A DNA stretch of 6,616 nt, taken from positions 1 through 6,616 of the forward strand of contig JAPLSI010000081.1 in NCBI GenBank assembly GCA_026398715.1, read 5' to 3'. Below the pieces are notes generated by a model. That model had not been told where the DNA came from, searched no databases, and was given only the letters and a program-made list of their open reading frames with translations. The stretch comes from Gammaproteobacteria bacterium. Lineage in GTDB: Bacteria; Pseudomonadota; Gammaproteobacteria; Xanthomonadales; Xanthomonadaceae. Below are positions 1-5,968 of the stretch, piece by piece. A program made the position numbers and the translations under genes. Numbering within the stretch: position 1 is the first letter of the stretch; each line of letters opens with the position of its first letter.

Positions 1-97
1 TTTCGTAGTAGGCGATGCCGTGCGCGTCGAGCAGCGCGCGCACGTCGTCGGCTTCGTCGTCGGGCACGTTGCGCAGGTTTAGCAGCAGCTTGGACAT
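1..97 (-). CDS. Partial DUF6164-like protein, left copy (N-terminal 32 residues)
   Basis: The minus-strand ATG at 97-95 opens a frame that runs off the left edge. Its 32 whole codons are identical, base for base, to the start of the complete gene at 6025-6390. The visible part starts MSKLLLNLRNVPDDEADDVR, the region I recall as typical of small gammaproteobacterial DUF6164/DUF2007-like proteins of unknown function. Whether this copy is full length, truncated or identical beyond residue 32 cannot be seen. No Shine-Dalgarno sequence precedes the ATG, but a perfect TATAAT lies six bases upstream, so the start depends on the same leaderless-type promoter as the right copy. Its neighbour on the upstream side is a transposase remnant, not the gene that borders the right copy. 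Confidence 0.75.
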   Translation of the reverse strand, partial: MSKLLLNLRNVPDDEADDVRALLDAHGIAYYE

Positions 98-103
98 GGG
101 GCG

Positions 104-109
104 ATTATA
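104..109 (-). promoter_or_regulatory. -10 box of the left DUF6164-like copy, leaderless type
   Basis: Read on the minus strand this is a perfect TATAAT followed by CGCCCC and then ATG. With the hexamer ending at -7, transcription would start at the A of the ATG, giving an mRNA without a leader. No good -35 hexamer is visible at the usual distance. The same layout is present in the right copy. Confidence 0.55.
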
Positions 110-200
110 AGGTCCCCTTGCCGCGCCCCGAGGGCGTCAGCTGCGCACGCGGCGGCGGCACCAGCGCGGCGAGTTGGGCGATGAACTCGGCATGACGTCT
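105..200 (-). pseudogene. Remnant of an IS91-family transposase (internal fragment)
   Basis: On the minus strand, codons from 191 to 108 read AEFIAQLAALVPPPR followed directly by AQLTPSGRGKG, then Thr-Leu and TAA at 107-105. The stop lies inside the DUF6164 promoter. The first piece closely resembles what I remember from IS91-type rolling-circle transposases (an F-I-x-x-L-A-A-L-V-P-P-P-R block). In those proteins an R-[YF]-H-G-V-[LF]-A-P stretch normally follows, and then a segment like RAxxTPxGRGKG. Here the two parts are joined without the HGV stretch, which suggests an internal deletion of roughly 15-17 codons. There is no start codon and neither the catalytic tyrosines nor the zinc-binding region, so this is a scar and not a working element. 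Identification is from memory of the family, without a search. Confidence 0.5.
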
Positions 201-280
201 GACTCTCGCCCCACACTCACTCCTTCTCCACGCTTCTCGCCACGCCAGATCCTTCGACCGCGCTTCGGTGTGTCACTCAG

Positions 281-904
281 CTACTTGCGGAGCACCTTAA
301 TCTTCATCAGCGCGCGGACGTGCGAGCTGTTCGCGTCTCCTTCGTACCAGTCGAGCTGGAAGGTGGTGTCGCTGCCGATCGTCAGGTAGCGCGAACCGCC
401 GGGCTGGATGGCTTCGATCTGGCTCGCGTAGTTCGTCAGGCGCATCATCCGCATGCCAGCGCCGCACTGATCGCACTCCTTGTAATTGATCGACCCGAGC
501 GGCTCCCAGTCCATCATCTCGCCCGAGACACCGAACTCGAGGTTCAGCACCTGCCTCTTTGTCAGGCCGGGACCTGAGATCCCCATGAAGTTCCCGTAGC
601 TCTTCGACTGCCCCGCCCCCAGCACCAGGCTGCGGCCGCTGTCCTTGCTCCAGAGAGTGCCGCCGCCCAGGGTGGCCGGCGCCGGGTACCTGACTCTGCC
701 AATCGTATCCTCCGGCCAGCGAATGACCCGGATCGTGATATTTCCGTGCAGGTCTTCCTGCGTATCCAGCGGCCCTTCCACCACCTTGAGGACCGTGATC
801 CGGTCCATGTACACCTCAACGGTGTACTCCTGGTTCGCATCGCCTGCGAACGTCGGAACGGGCACCATCGCTAACAACAGTGCCGCGCAAGCCAGTCGCT
901 TCAT
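281..904 (-). CDS. Secreted beta-rich protein of unknown function (207 aa)
   Basis: I do not recognise the family. The protein begins with a clear Sec signal peptide (MKRLACAALLLAMVPVPTFA, likely cut before Gly21), so it should be periplasmic or secreted. The mature part alternates hydrophobic and polar residues (for example residues 26-45, 56-72 and 171-187) as beta-sandwich proteins do. It has a single pair of cysteines in a CDQC motif (144 and 147) that could form a disulfide or bind metal. The ATG at 904 is supported by GAGGAG six bases upstream. It lies 207 bp downstream of the four-gene operon on the same strand and has its own candidate promoter. Codon use looks looser than in the operon genes (it includes TTA, AGA and ATT), so it may have a separate history. 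It could still be transcribed by read-through. Confidence 0.8.
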   Translation of the reverse strand: MKRLACAALLLAMVPVPTFAGDANQEYTVEVYMDRITVLKVVEGPLDTQEDLHGNITIRVIRWPEDTIGRVRYPAPATLGGGTLWSKDSGRSLVLGAGQSKSYGNFMGISGPGLTKRQVLNLEFGVSGEMMDWEPLGSINYKECDQCGAGMRMMRLTNYASQIEAIQPGGSRYLTIGSDTTFQLDWYEGDANSSHVRALMKIKVLRK

Positions 905-1004
905 GATCTGCTCCTCTTCTGCGTCTTTGTTAAGGAACCAGTGTCCTGCCCGAGAGGCTCGTGGCCTTAACGGTGACTGTGTAGCTGGAGCCGCGCACCA
1001 TCAC

Positions 1005-1021
1005 CTCTGCTGCAGAGTATA
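1005..1021 (-). promoter_or_regulatory. Candidate -10 box with overlapping palindromic operator
   Basis: On the minus strand TATACT (1021-1016) is one base from the -10 consensus. The -35 position 17 bases upstream is poor (CCGAAA). A 13-base palindrome, CTCTGC-T-GCAGAG on the plus strand at 1005-1017, overlaps the end of the hexamer and the expected start of transcription, where a repressor site would sit. It would drive the 281-904 gene with a leader of about 105 nt. A 23-codon frame with its own ATG (1001 to 930) lies in that leader, but I see nothing else to support it as a gene. Confidence 0.35.
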
Positions 1022-1033
1022 GGAAATTCAAAG

Positions 1034-1046
1034 GCCCTTTTCGGGC
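1034..1046 (-). terminator. Weak hairpin downstream of the four-gene operon
   Basis: On the minus strand GCCC-GAAAA-GGGC forms a 4-bp stem with a 5-base loop, followed by CTTTGAATTT, about 65 nt past the operon stop at 1112. The stem is short and the T run is broken, so termination here would be partial at best. Confidence 0.25.
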
Positions 1047-1111
1047 AGTCTGCGGGATAGTCGGCGGGGTCACAAGCGTCGGCGGGGCGTCTTTGCGCTG
1101 CGGACCTCGGG

Positions 1112-1933
1112 CTATTGGAAGATCTGCATGGTGAAGACGGGATAACCGCAGGTCGACATCGCAATCTTGTCGTGCTCGACGAAGTTCCACATCTGTTTTT
1201 CCGACTCGCGGGAGGCGATCGCCAGCATGTCGGCGTTGCCGTCCCGGAGTTCGTCTTCGATCAACGCGTCGATGCGCGCCTCGCTTAGGTGCGGAGCCCT
1301 TGTCATCAACTCTGCCTTTCTCGCTTCCAACTCGGCGCGGCGTTCGATGCCCATGCGCTCGACCCGTTTGCGAGTCAGTGCGGCGGTGGCTTCGTCACGA
1401 CTGCCTTCCATCAGGTTTTCCGACACGGCCCAGACCGCGAGCTGCTTGTCGGCTTGCGGCAGGTCGATATCGGCCAGGCACTCCACCAGCTTGCGCAGCG
1501 GGTCTGTCCCCGCCGTCGCGGAAGTAGCCCCGCTTTCGCCCCCGGACGTCAGCGACACCGCCGCGCCCGCTGCGGGCGTGGGCAGGAATTGGTCGATGCA
1601 GAAGGTACTGACCAGCTGGGTAGCTTCCGGCTGCGCGTCGCTCAAATCGAACACCGCGGGGACGGCGACGATCAGGCGTTGGCTGCTACCGGTGTAAAGC
1701 ACCAGGCCAGTCGGGATGGCGATCCGCTGCCGTCCGGTCACGCCCGGCGGCCGTCGCAGTGTGACGCTTACCGAGTCGCCGTCCGCGCCCGCCACGGCAG
1801 CCACGATCTCGACATTGCCCGCGGCCAGCGCCTCGGTGACCGCCGTCCCGCGCGCCGGCGATTTCAGCCAGTAGACGGACCCGGCGACCGCGCCGGCCAG
1901 CACGAGCACGACAATCCAGCCGCTGGTCTTCAT
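1112..1933 (-). CDS. Membrane-anchored protein with thioester-domain-like motif (273 aa)
   Basis: This is the last gene of the overlapping operon. Its ATG shares ATGA with the stop of the upstream gene, and AAGGA lies nine bases before it. Residues 6-22 form an N-terminal membrane anchor or uncleaved signal. Residues 40-118 look like a beta domain. FCID (111-114) is followed by KQLAVWAV (163-170), a Cys...Gln-x-x-x-Trp pattern that recalls the [YFL]C and TQxxxW blocks of surface thioester (TQXA) domains. The spacing of 52 residues is much shorter than in the proteins I remember and the Thr is replaced by Lys, so the comparison is tentative. A Gly/Ser/Ala linker (127-142) sits between the motifs. 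Residues 174-250 are a highly charged helical segment. The other cysteines are 152 and 262. Function unknown. Confidence 0.8.
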   Translation of the reverse strand: MKTSGWIVVLVLAGAVAGSVYWLKSPARGTAVTEALAAGNVEIVAAVAGADGDSVSVTLRRPPGVTGRQRIAIPTGLVLYTGSSQRLIVAVPAVFDLSDAQPEATQLVSTFCIDQFLPTPAAGAAVSLTSGGESGATSATAGTDPLRKLVECLADIDLPQADKQLAVWAVSENLMEGSRDEATAALTRKRVERMGIERRAELEARKAELMTRAPHLSEARIDALIEDELRDGNADMLAIASRESEKQMWNFVEHDKIAMSTCGYPVFTMQIFQ

Positions 1934-2814
1934 CGCAGGATTTCCTTGAACAACTGGCTGCTGGCGGGTCGGAGGTCGAACAGCAGGCGCCGGCGCGGAT
2001 CGAGCACGTACAGCGCGCCATCGCGCACGCGCAGGCTGCCGCCGGCGTCGTTGACGATGGAGATCGCATTCGGGCCAAGCAGCGCGTACACCTTGTCCTG
2101 CGTGGAGAAGAACACTTGTCCGTCCTCGGCCACCGCCAGTGAGCGCAGCTGCCAGCCTTGCGGGGCGGCGAACAACATCTCGGGCGTCCCGGGGCGGATC
2201 CGCATGATGACGCCGGCCGTGGCCGCGTAGATGTCCTTGCCGCTGTCCGCGACCGCCACGATCGGCTGGTCGGCGCGCAGCACCACTTGCAGGCCGCCAT
2301 CGGCGAGGAAACGATACAGGCGCCAGTCGCCGTCGGCACCGCCGAACAGGTAGATCGCGCCAGCGCGCTGCGCGGGCGCCAGGCGCATGCCGGGGTACGG
2401 CAGTGGCACCGCTTGGCCGACCTTGCCTTGTTCGTCGAGCAGGCCGAAGTACGCATCGGTCACCGCGAGCAGGGCGCCATCGGCATCGAGCGCGAAGCTT
2501 CGCGGTTGCTCGCCCTGCACCTGGATCCAGGCCACGTGTGGAATGGCCGCGTCCAGATTCTCGGCGGCGCTCAGCCGGCCGCCGACCATGAACGCGACCG
2601 TCGACGGATTGGCGACGCCAAAGTCCTCGCCGATCGCTCCCGCGGGAAAGTCCGCGGGTGCAAGCAGATGGCGCACGCTTGCCGCGCTCGCAACCTCGAT
2701 CTCGGCGGCGTGGCTGTCGGCTTCGGCCTGTCGATAGGACAGGCCCAGGGCAAGCGCAATGGCCGCCAGCGTCGACGCGCCGATGATCAGCAGCCAGCGG
2801 CGCCTAGCGGTCAC
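1930..2814 (-). CDS. Membrane-anchored propeller-like protein (294 aa)
   Basis: I chose the GTG at 2814 because the protein then opens MTARRRWLLIIGAS, a positively charged start before one hydrophobic helix (residues 7-26), and because AGAGGA precedes it by about 10 bases. A longer frame back to 2904 adds only Arg/Pro-rich sequence. The start overlaps the upstream gene's stop by 11 bases, and the 3' end overlaps the next gene by ATGA. The body (about residues 100-285) is a series of short strands with repeated turns such as LDADGALLAV, DGDWRLYRF, SGKDIYAATA, AEDGQVFFST and RDGALYVLD, the look of an NHL/PQQ-like beta-propeller. No cysteines are present. It probably faces the periplasm. A propeller in this position could act as a scaffold or ligand-binding protein, but no catalytic motif is visible. 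The fold is inferred from the repeat pattern. Confidence 0.8.
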   Translation of the reverse strand: MTARRRWLLIIGASTLAAIALALGLSYRQAEADSHAAEIEVASAASVRHLLAPADFPAGAIGEDFGVANPSTVAFMVGGRLSAAENLDAAIPHVAWIQVQGEQPRSFALDADGALLAVTDAYFGLLDEQGKVGQAVPLPYPGMRLAPAQRAGAIYLFGGADGDWRLYRFLADGGLQVVLRADQPIVAVADSGKDIYAATAGVIMRIRPGTPEMLFAAPQGWQLRSLAVAEDGQVFFSTQDKVYALLGPNAISIVNDAGGSLRVRDGALYVLDPRRRLLFDLRPASSQLFKEILR

Positions 2815-4024
2815 TGAGCGTTTGTCCTCTGGCGCCGGTCCAGGAAGCATCCGACGTGGCGGAGCAACCGTTCGAGCAAACCTGGAAGGTCTTGCCGTCG
2901 CCAACCTGCTTCCACTCCTGCTCCAGTTGCAGCGCCCAGGCCGATGGCGGCGTCGGCTCGGGTTCGGGGTCCGGCGCCGGTTCTGGCGGCGGCTCGTGGG
3001 GCACGGTCACGGTGCGATCGCTCGGGGTCGCTTCGTAGTGCCAGGTCAGCACATCGTCGTTGGCGATGGTCTGCACCAGCTGGTCTGCAGGCTGCACGGC
3101 CACGATAGGAGCTGGCACGGGTTGCGGGATCTCCACGCGGACCGGAGCCGGCCGGATGTAGTCGACGGCGCGGGCCGCGATCAACCGAAAATCGGCGGGC
3201 ATCACCGGGCGCGAAGCGGATGCAGAATCTCGCAGTGCCTCGACGTAGGCAGCGCCCAGCGCGTTTTCGGACAGCATTTTCAGGCTCTGCTCGCGCCCTC
3301 GGTGCAACAGATAGGCGACCAGCTTCGCTTCCTGTTCGATGATGGCGTCGGAGGCGGCCGCTTCGGCAAGCCGCGCGCGCGCGCCGAGCATCGACCAACC
3401 GGCACCTTTGCGCAGTTGCTGCTCCAGCGGTCCGCCGTAGTTGAGGGCCCAGTTGACCTGCTTTGGTACGCGAAGTCGCTGCTCGATGAATTTTTGAATA
3501 TGCAAAGTCTTGAGCAAGCCGCCAACCGCCAATTCGAACAGCTTCTTGCCGCTCATCCTGGCGGCGACATAGCCCCAATGCTGCGCAATCGCGTCCATGG
3601 TGTAGCCGAATGCGCCTTCGCGCTGGTTGCCGAGCTCGAATTGCCGATGCCGCAGCACGGTCTTTATCTGCGTCGCCTCCGGCCCGTTCAAGTCTCCGCC
3701 GCTGGCCTTGATGTCGTGCAGTTTCCTGGCCTCTTCGCCGACAACCAGCAGCTCGCCTTCCAGCCAGAATTCATGGGCTTCCACCGCCGCCTCACCGGCT
3801 TCCAGGCTCAGCTCGGTCGCCTCGAACAGGAAGGCGGCGCCCTTGACCACGGGATGCGGCGTGGACTTGCCGACTGACACGAGCACCTTGCCGGCCGGCT
3901 CGAGCACGACATTGCAGTACGGCAACACCTTCAGCAGCTTCTCGCCCACCGTGGCGCTCGCCGTACCGCCGCTGACCAGTGCGGTAGCCAGGGCGAGCAG
4001 CAGACCGGTACGGCGCGTGCTCAC
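2804..4024 (-). CDS. Large secreted protein with Pro/Glu-rich linker and CxxxC tail (406 aa)
   Basis: The family is not recognised. Translation starts at a GTG that shares GTGA with the stop of the upstream gene. The bases before it (GGCCCCTCC) contain no Shine-Dalgarno sequence, so it probably depends on coupling to that gene. The N-terminus is a good signal peptide (residues 1-24, ending TASA). Residues 25-290 are rich in Ala, Leu, Glu and Arg and look mainly helical, with one Cys at 37. Residues 291-320 are Pro/Val-rich. Residues 344-360 form a Pro/Glu/Asp linker (EPPPEPAPDPEPEPTPP), as used to span the periplasm or separate domains. The last 45 residues carry CSNGC (383-387), which could be a disulfide loop. 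This is the largest product of the operon and may be its main structural or effector part. Confidence 0.82.
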   Translation of the reverse strand: MSTRRTGLLLALATALVSGGTASATVGEKLLKVLPYCNVVLEPAGKVLVSVGKSTPHPVVKGAAFLFEATELSLEAGEAAVEAHEFWLEGELLVVGEEARKLHDIKASGGDLNGPEATQIKTVLRHRQFELGNQREGAFGYTMDAIAQHWGYVAARMSGKKLFELAVGGLLKTLHIQKFIEQRLRVPKQVNWALNYGGPLEQQLRKGAGWSMLGARARLAEAAASDAIIEQEAKLVAYLLHRGREQSLKMLSENALGAAYVEALRDSASASRPVMPADFRLIAARAVDYIRPAPVRVEIPQPVPAPIVAVQPADQLVQTIANDDVLTWHYEATPSDRTVTVPHEPPPEPAPDPEPEPTPPSAWALQLEQEWKQVGDGKTFQVCSNGCSATSDASWTGARGQTLSDR

Positions 4025-4431
4025 GGAGGGGCCGCGCGCCGAGACTTGCCGATGACCGGCAGGGCCTGGAGTTCGGATGTGCGAGATGAGCGCAGCTCGT
4101 TCGCCAGGCTTTCGGCTTCGAGGTCTTCGATGGTGACTACCGGCGCGGGTTCAGGGTCCTTCGCGGCCTGATCCGGATTTACGGCGGCAGTCTGCCCGTC
4201 GTTCGGAATCGGCGACTTCGTGATCACCACCGTGCCGTGCAAGTCAGCCTTCCCGGTGGTCTCTGTTGGCGCCCCCGTCTCATGCCCTTGTGGTCCCGTG
4301 GCCTTACCCCCGGGTTTTCCGGGCGGCTCTACCTTGACCTCATGGACCTGTGCGACCGCGATCCCGGCGCAGGGAGCGAGCGCGAGCAGCAGCGCCGCCG
4401 CAAGAATCGCCCGCCTGAGTGTGTTGAGCAT
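4021..4431 (-). CDS. Small secreted low-complexity protein, first gene of operon (136 aa)
   Basis: The ATG at 4431 is preferred over an upstream in-frame ATG at 4545 because it puts a signal peptide (MLNTLRRAILAAALLLALAP...) at the N-terminus and has GGAG eight bases upstream. The upstream extension reads as non-coding-like Arg/His/Trp sequence. Cleavage is likely after AVA at 25-27. LAPC at 18-21 is a poor lipobox because Pro precedes the Cys. The mature chain is Gly/Pro/Thr/Lys-rich and probably disordered up to about residue 97. A short acidic helix (VVTIEDLEAESLANELRSSR) and a basic tail (GKSRRAAPP) follow. Its stop overlaps the GTG of the next gene. It may be a linker or chaperone-like partner of that protein. 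Function unknown. Confidence 0.72.
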   Translation of the reverse strand: MLNTLRRAILAAALLLALAPCAGIAVAQVHEVKVEPPGKPGGKATGPQGHETGAPTETTGKADLHGTVVITKSPIPNDGQTAAVNPDQAAKDPEPAPVVTIEDLEAESLANELRSSRTSELQALPVIGKSRRAAPP

Positions 4432-4480
4432 CGCGCAGACTCCGTGCTTCCAGGCCAGCCCTGCCACGGCAGTTTCCTCC

Positions 4481-4520
4481 CGCCAATGGTGGCGCACAAG
4501 CGGCGGGATTCCCTGCGCCG
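4481..4520. repeat. Two dyads in the divergent intergenic region
   Basis: CGCCA-ATGG-TGGCG (4481-4494) is a perfect 5-bp inverted repeat. CGGCG...CGCCG (4501-4505 and 4516-4520) encloses a nested GGGA-T-TCCC. Both lie in the 182 bp between the divergent start codons at 4431 and 4614, where operators or leader hairpins for either operon could be. No convincing promoter for the minus-strand operon was found here. Confidence 0.3.
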
Positions 4521-4539
4521 CCACAGCAACCCGCCACGC

Positions 4540-4567
4540 TTGCAAACCGTCCTCGGGGGACTATGCT
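4540..4567 (+). promoter_or_regulatory. Candidate promoter for the plus-strand gene pair
   Basis: TTGCAA (4540-4545) and TATGCT (4562-4567) each match four of six consensus bases and are separated by 16 bp. Transcription would start near 4574, leaving a leader of about 40 nt before the GTG at 4614. The ATG at 4563 falls within the -10 box, which argues against that ATG as the start of the gene. Confidence 0.4.
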
Positions 4568-4613
4568 CGCGCTGAGTGCGGGTCCTTCCGGGCGACGCAA
4601 CAGGGAGCGGGCA

Positions 4614-4895
4614 GTGCGAAACATCGTCGCCAAAGTCGGCCTGGTCATCACTCTGGTGTGCATTGCCTGGTTCTGGTCGCGTTGGGATGCGATTGGCCTG
4701 GACCGGACGGCCCTGACGAACCGGGATCTTGTCCTTTTGTTCGCGACGGCACTGGCCGGTCTGTCGACCGTCACCACCGCCGTGTCGCGCGCCTACGCTG
4801 CGCGGCAAACGCTGTGGCTGGTGCTGGTGGTATTGCTCTGGCCACTCAGCTACTTATACGTGCTGGTGGTCAATCGCGGCAACCAGGTGTTCTGA
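4614..4895 (+). CDS. Small integral membrane protein, three predicted helices (93 aa)
   Basis: The GTG at 4614 has GGGAG six bases upstream and lies downstream of the candidate promoter, so it is preferred over the ATG at 4563, which would add 17 Arg/Gly/Ser-rich residues. Hydrophobic segments are at about 8-21, 38-57 and 66-86, linked by a polar loop (WSRWDAIGLDRTALTNRD) and a basic stretch (SRAYAARQ). The protein ends NRGNQVF. There are no enzyme or transporter motifs and I do not recognise the family. Its stop is six bases before the next ATG, so the two genes form an operon that diverges from the minus-strand operon. It may anchor or position the exported partner encoded next. Confidence 0.75.
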   Translation: MRNIVAKVGLVITLVCIAWFWSRWDAIGLDRTALTNRDLVLLFATALAGLSTVTTAVSRAYAARQTLWLVLVVLLWPLSYLYVLVVNRGNQVF

Positions 4896-4901
4896 ACCCC
4901 G

Positions 4902-5663
4902 ATGCTTGCCCGCGTCCTGGTCCTTGCCGCGCTCGCTTCCACCGTGCCGAATGCGACGGTCGTCAGGCAGGCCACGCGCGCGCCGGGCGGCTGGGCCGTG
5001 ATTGCGCCGGCCCAGGGTAGTGGCTGGCAATGCGCCAACCGTTCCGATCAGGAATGGGCCGTGGCCGATGCCGCTGATGGCGTCCGCGTCTCACCGTACC
5101 AGGCCAGCGGCGACGCGCGCCTGGTTTTACCCGACGGCGAATTGCGCGGCGTGAACCAGGGCGAGTTCGGCGGCAGCCTGGTGTGGGTGGGCAAGGATTC
5201 CAGGCGTGTGACGGTGTCGACCCAAGTCAATCCCGTGGCGCTGATCAGGCGCGGGGATGATGTCTTTGTTGCCAGCGGCCTGGCGCACCTGGGCCTGGCG
5301 TCCGGCGCGGTATTGCGCCTGCGGCGATCGAATCGCGGCGCATGGCAGGTCGAGAAGGTCATGGACCTCGGCGAGGCGCCCTATGCCGGCGTGCGCGTGG
5401 ATGACAGGACCTGGGTCATCGTCACGTCCGGTGGCGTGACCCGCATCGACCTGTCCACGCTCGCGCAGAAGCGGATCTACCAGAACCGGAACTGGGCAAT
5501 GATCTACCCGAACTCCATTCGCCCGCTGGACAAGGCGTGGCTGATCGGTGCGCGCCGGGCCGTGCTGCGACTTGCCCCGGCCGGGCAAGGCTACTCGGAA
5601 TCGTGGCTGGTTCCGGCGAGCTGCAAGCAGCAGCTCGGACCAGGTTGTGCTTGCCAGCCATAA
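4902..5663 (+). CDS. Exported propeller-like protein with Cys-rich C-terminus (253 aa)
   Basis: The protein begins with a short hydrophobic leader (MLARVLVLAALASTVPNATV) consistent with export. Residues 50-230 show repeating strand-turn units (LVLPDGELRGV, GGSLVWVGKDSRRVTVST, RRGDDVFVASG, VDDRTWVIVTSGGVTRID, LDKAWLIGARRAVLRLA) as in quinoprotein/NHL-type propellers, though I cannot name the family. Cysteines are at 44, 241, 249 and 251, three of them in the last 13 residues, so two disulfides are possible. The start follows the upstream stop by six bases and has only a weak, distant AGG, so translational coupling is likely. The protein on the other strand at 1930-2814 has a similar architecture, which suggests paired roles in one envelope system. 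A perfect inverted repeat follows the stop. Confidence 0.78.
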   Translation: MLARVLVLAALASTVPNATVVRQATRAPGGWAVIAPAQGSGWQCANRSDQEWAVADAADGVRVSPYQASGDARLVLPDGELRGVNQGEFGGSLVWVGKDSRRVTVSTQVNPVALIRRGDDVFVASGLAHLGLASGAVLRLRRSNRGAWQVEKVMDLGEAPYAGVRVDDRTWVIVTSGGVTRIDLSTLAQKRIYQNRNWAMIYPNSIRPLDKAWLIGARRAVLRLAPAGQGYSESWLVPASCKQQLGPGCACQP

Positions 5664-5667
5664 GCCC

Positions 5668-5702
5668 GAACACCGAGATGGACGGGAACCGGGACGGTGT
5701 TC
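5668..5702 (+). terminator. Hairpin after the exported propeller-like gene
   Basis: GAACACCG (5668-5675) and CGGTGTTC (5695-5702) form a perfect 8-bp stem with a 19-base loop, starting four bases after the TAA. There is no T run, so any termination would be factor-assisted, or the stem may protect the 3' end of the mRNA. Confidence 0.4.
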
Positions 5703-5867
5703 CGCGTGAGAAGCAATGGTGCACGCAAGAGCAGCTCTGACGCTCAATCGCCACGGCGATCACCCGCTGCGTCGGTTTTCAAGATGCATGCGCTACAGCT
5801 CGATCGTCCCTACGGGCGGGCAGCTCGGGAGCCGCCTTTCACAACCGACTGCTTGTGGCGGCGGACT

Positions 5868-5968
5868 CAACTGGTCGGCGTATGAACTTTGGATTGTGCT
5901 GAACTGTTCTCGAATGCCAGTTCAGGGCCGCGAGGCGACGCAGGATCACGTCCGATTCCGACCCGTTG
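5868..5968. repeat. Nested inverted repeats (about 100 bp)
   Basis: CAACTGGTCGG (5868-5878) pairs with CCGACCCGTTG (5958-5968) with one mismatch in 11. Inside it CTGAACTG (5899-5906) and CAGTTCAG (5918-5925) pair perfectly around an 11-base loop. The overall shape recalls a recombination site or a structured RNA, but the right end reads GTTGCAA and not the GTTRRRY of an integron attC. Confidence 0.4.

Larger units (their letters stand above)
1..119. repeat. Long direct repeat, left copy (partner 6294-6412)
   Basis: Bases 1-99 are identical to 6294-6392 in the same orientation. The match continues to 119 with differences at 100 (G/C), 113 (T/G) and 116 (C/G), then ends. The left limit is set by the window, so the true repeat is probably longer. 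It covers the start codon, the -10 box and the first 32 codons of the DUF6164-like gene. The three differences all lie upstream of the start codon. Confidence 0.95.

Noticed and set aside
930..1001. 23-codon minus-strand frame in the leader of the 281-904 gene
   Set aside because: The AGAGG before its ATG is too close, at two to three bases, and nothing else supports translation.
2759..3877. Plus-strand 372-codon frame opposite the operon
   Set aside because: It is antisense to two coupled genes, its composition is His/Arg/Gly-rich without domains, and no ribosome binding site supports it.
4366..4431. Lipoprotein signal (LAPC) in the first operon gene
   Set aside because: Pro directly before the Cys does not fit a normal lipobox, and a standard signal-peptidase site follows.
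4329..4808. Long minus-strand frames across the divergent region and the 93-aa gene
   Set aside because: Their translations are Arg/Pro/Gly-rich shadows of GC-rich coding DNA and conflict with better supported starts on both strands.
5868..5968. Integron attC site
   Set aside because: The left end ACTCAAC fits RYYYAAC, but the right end GTTGCAA does not fit GTTRRRY. No second site or integrase was seen.
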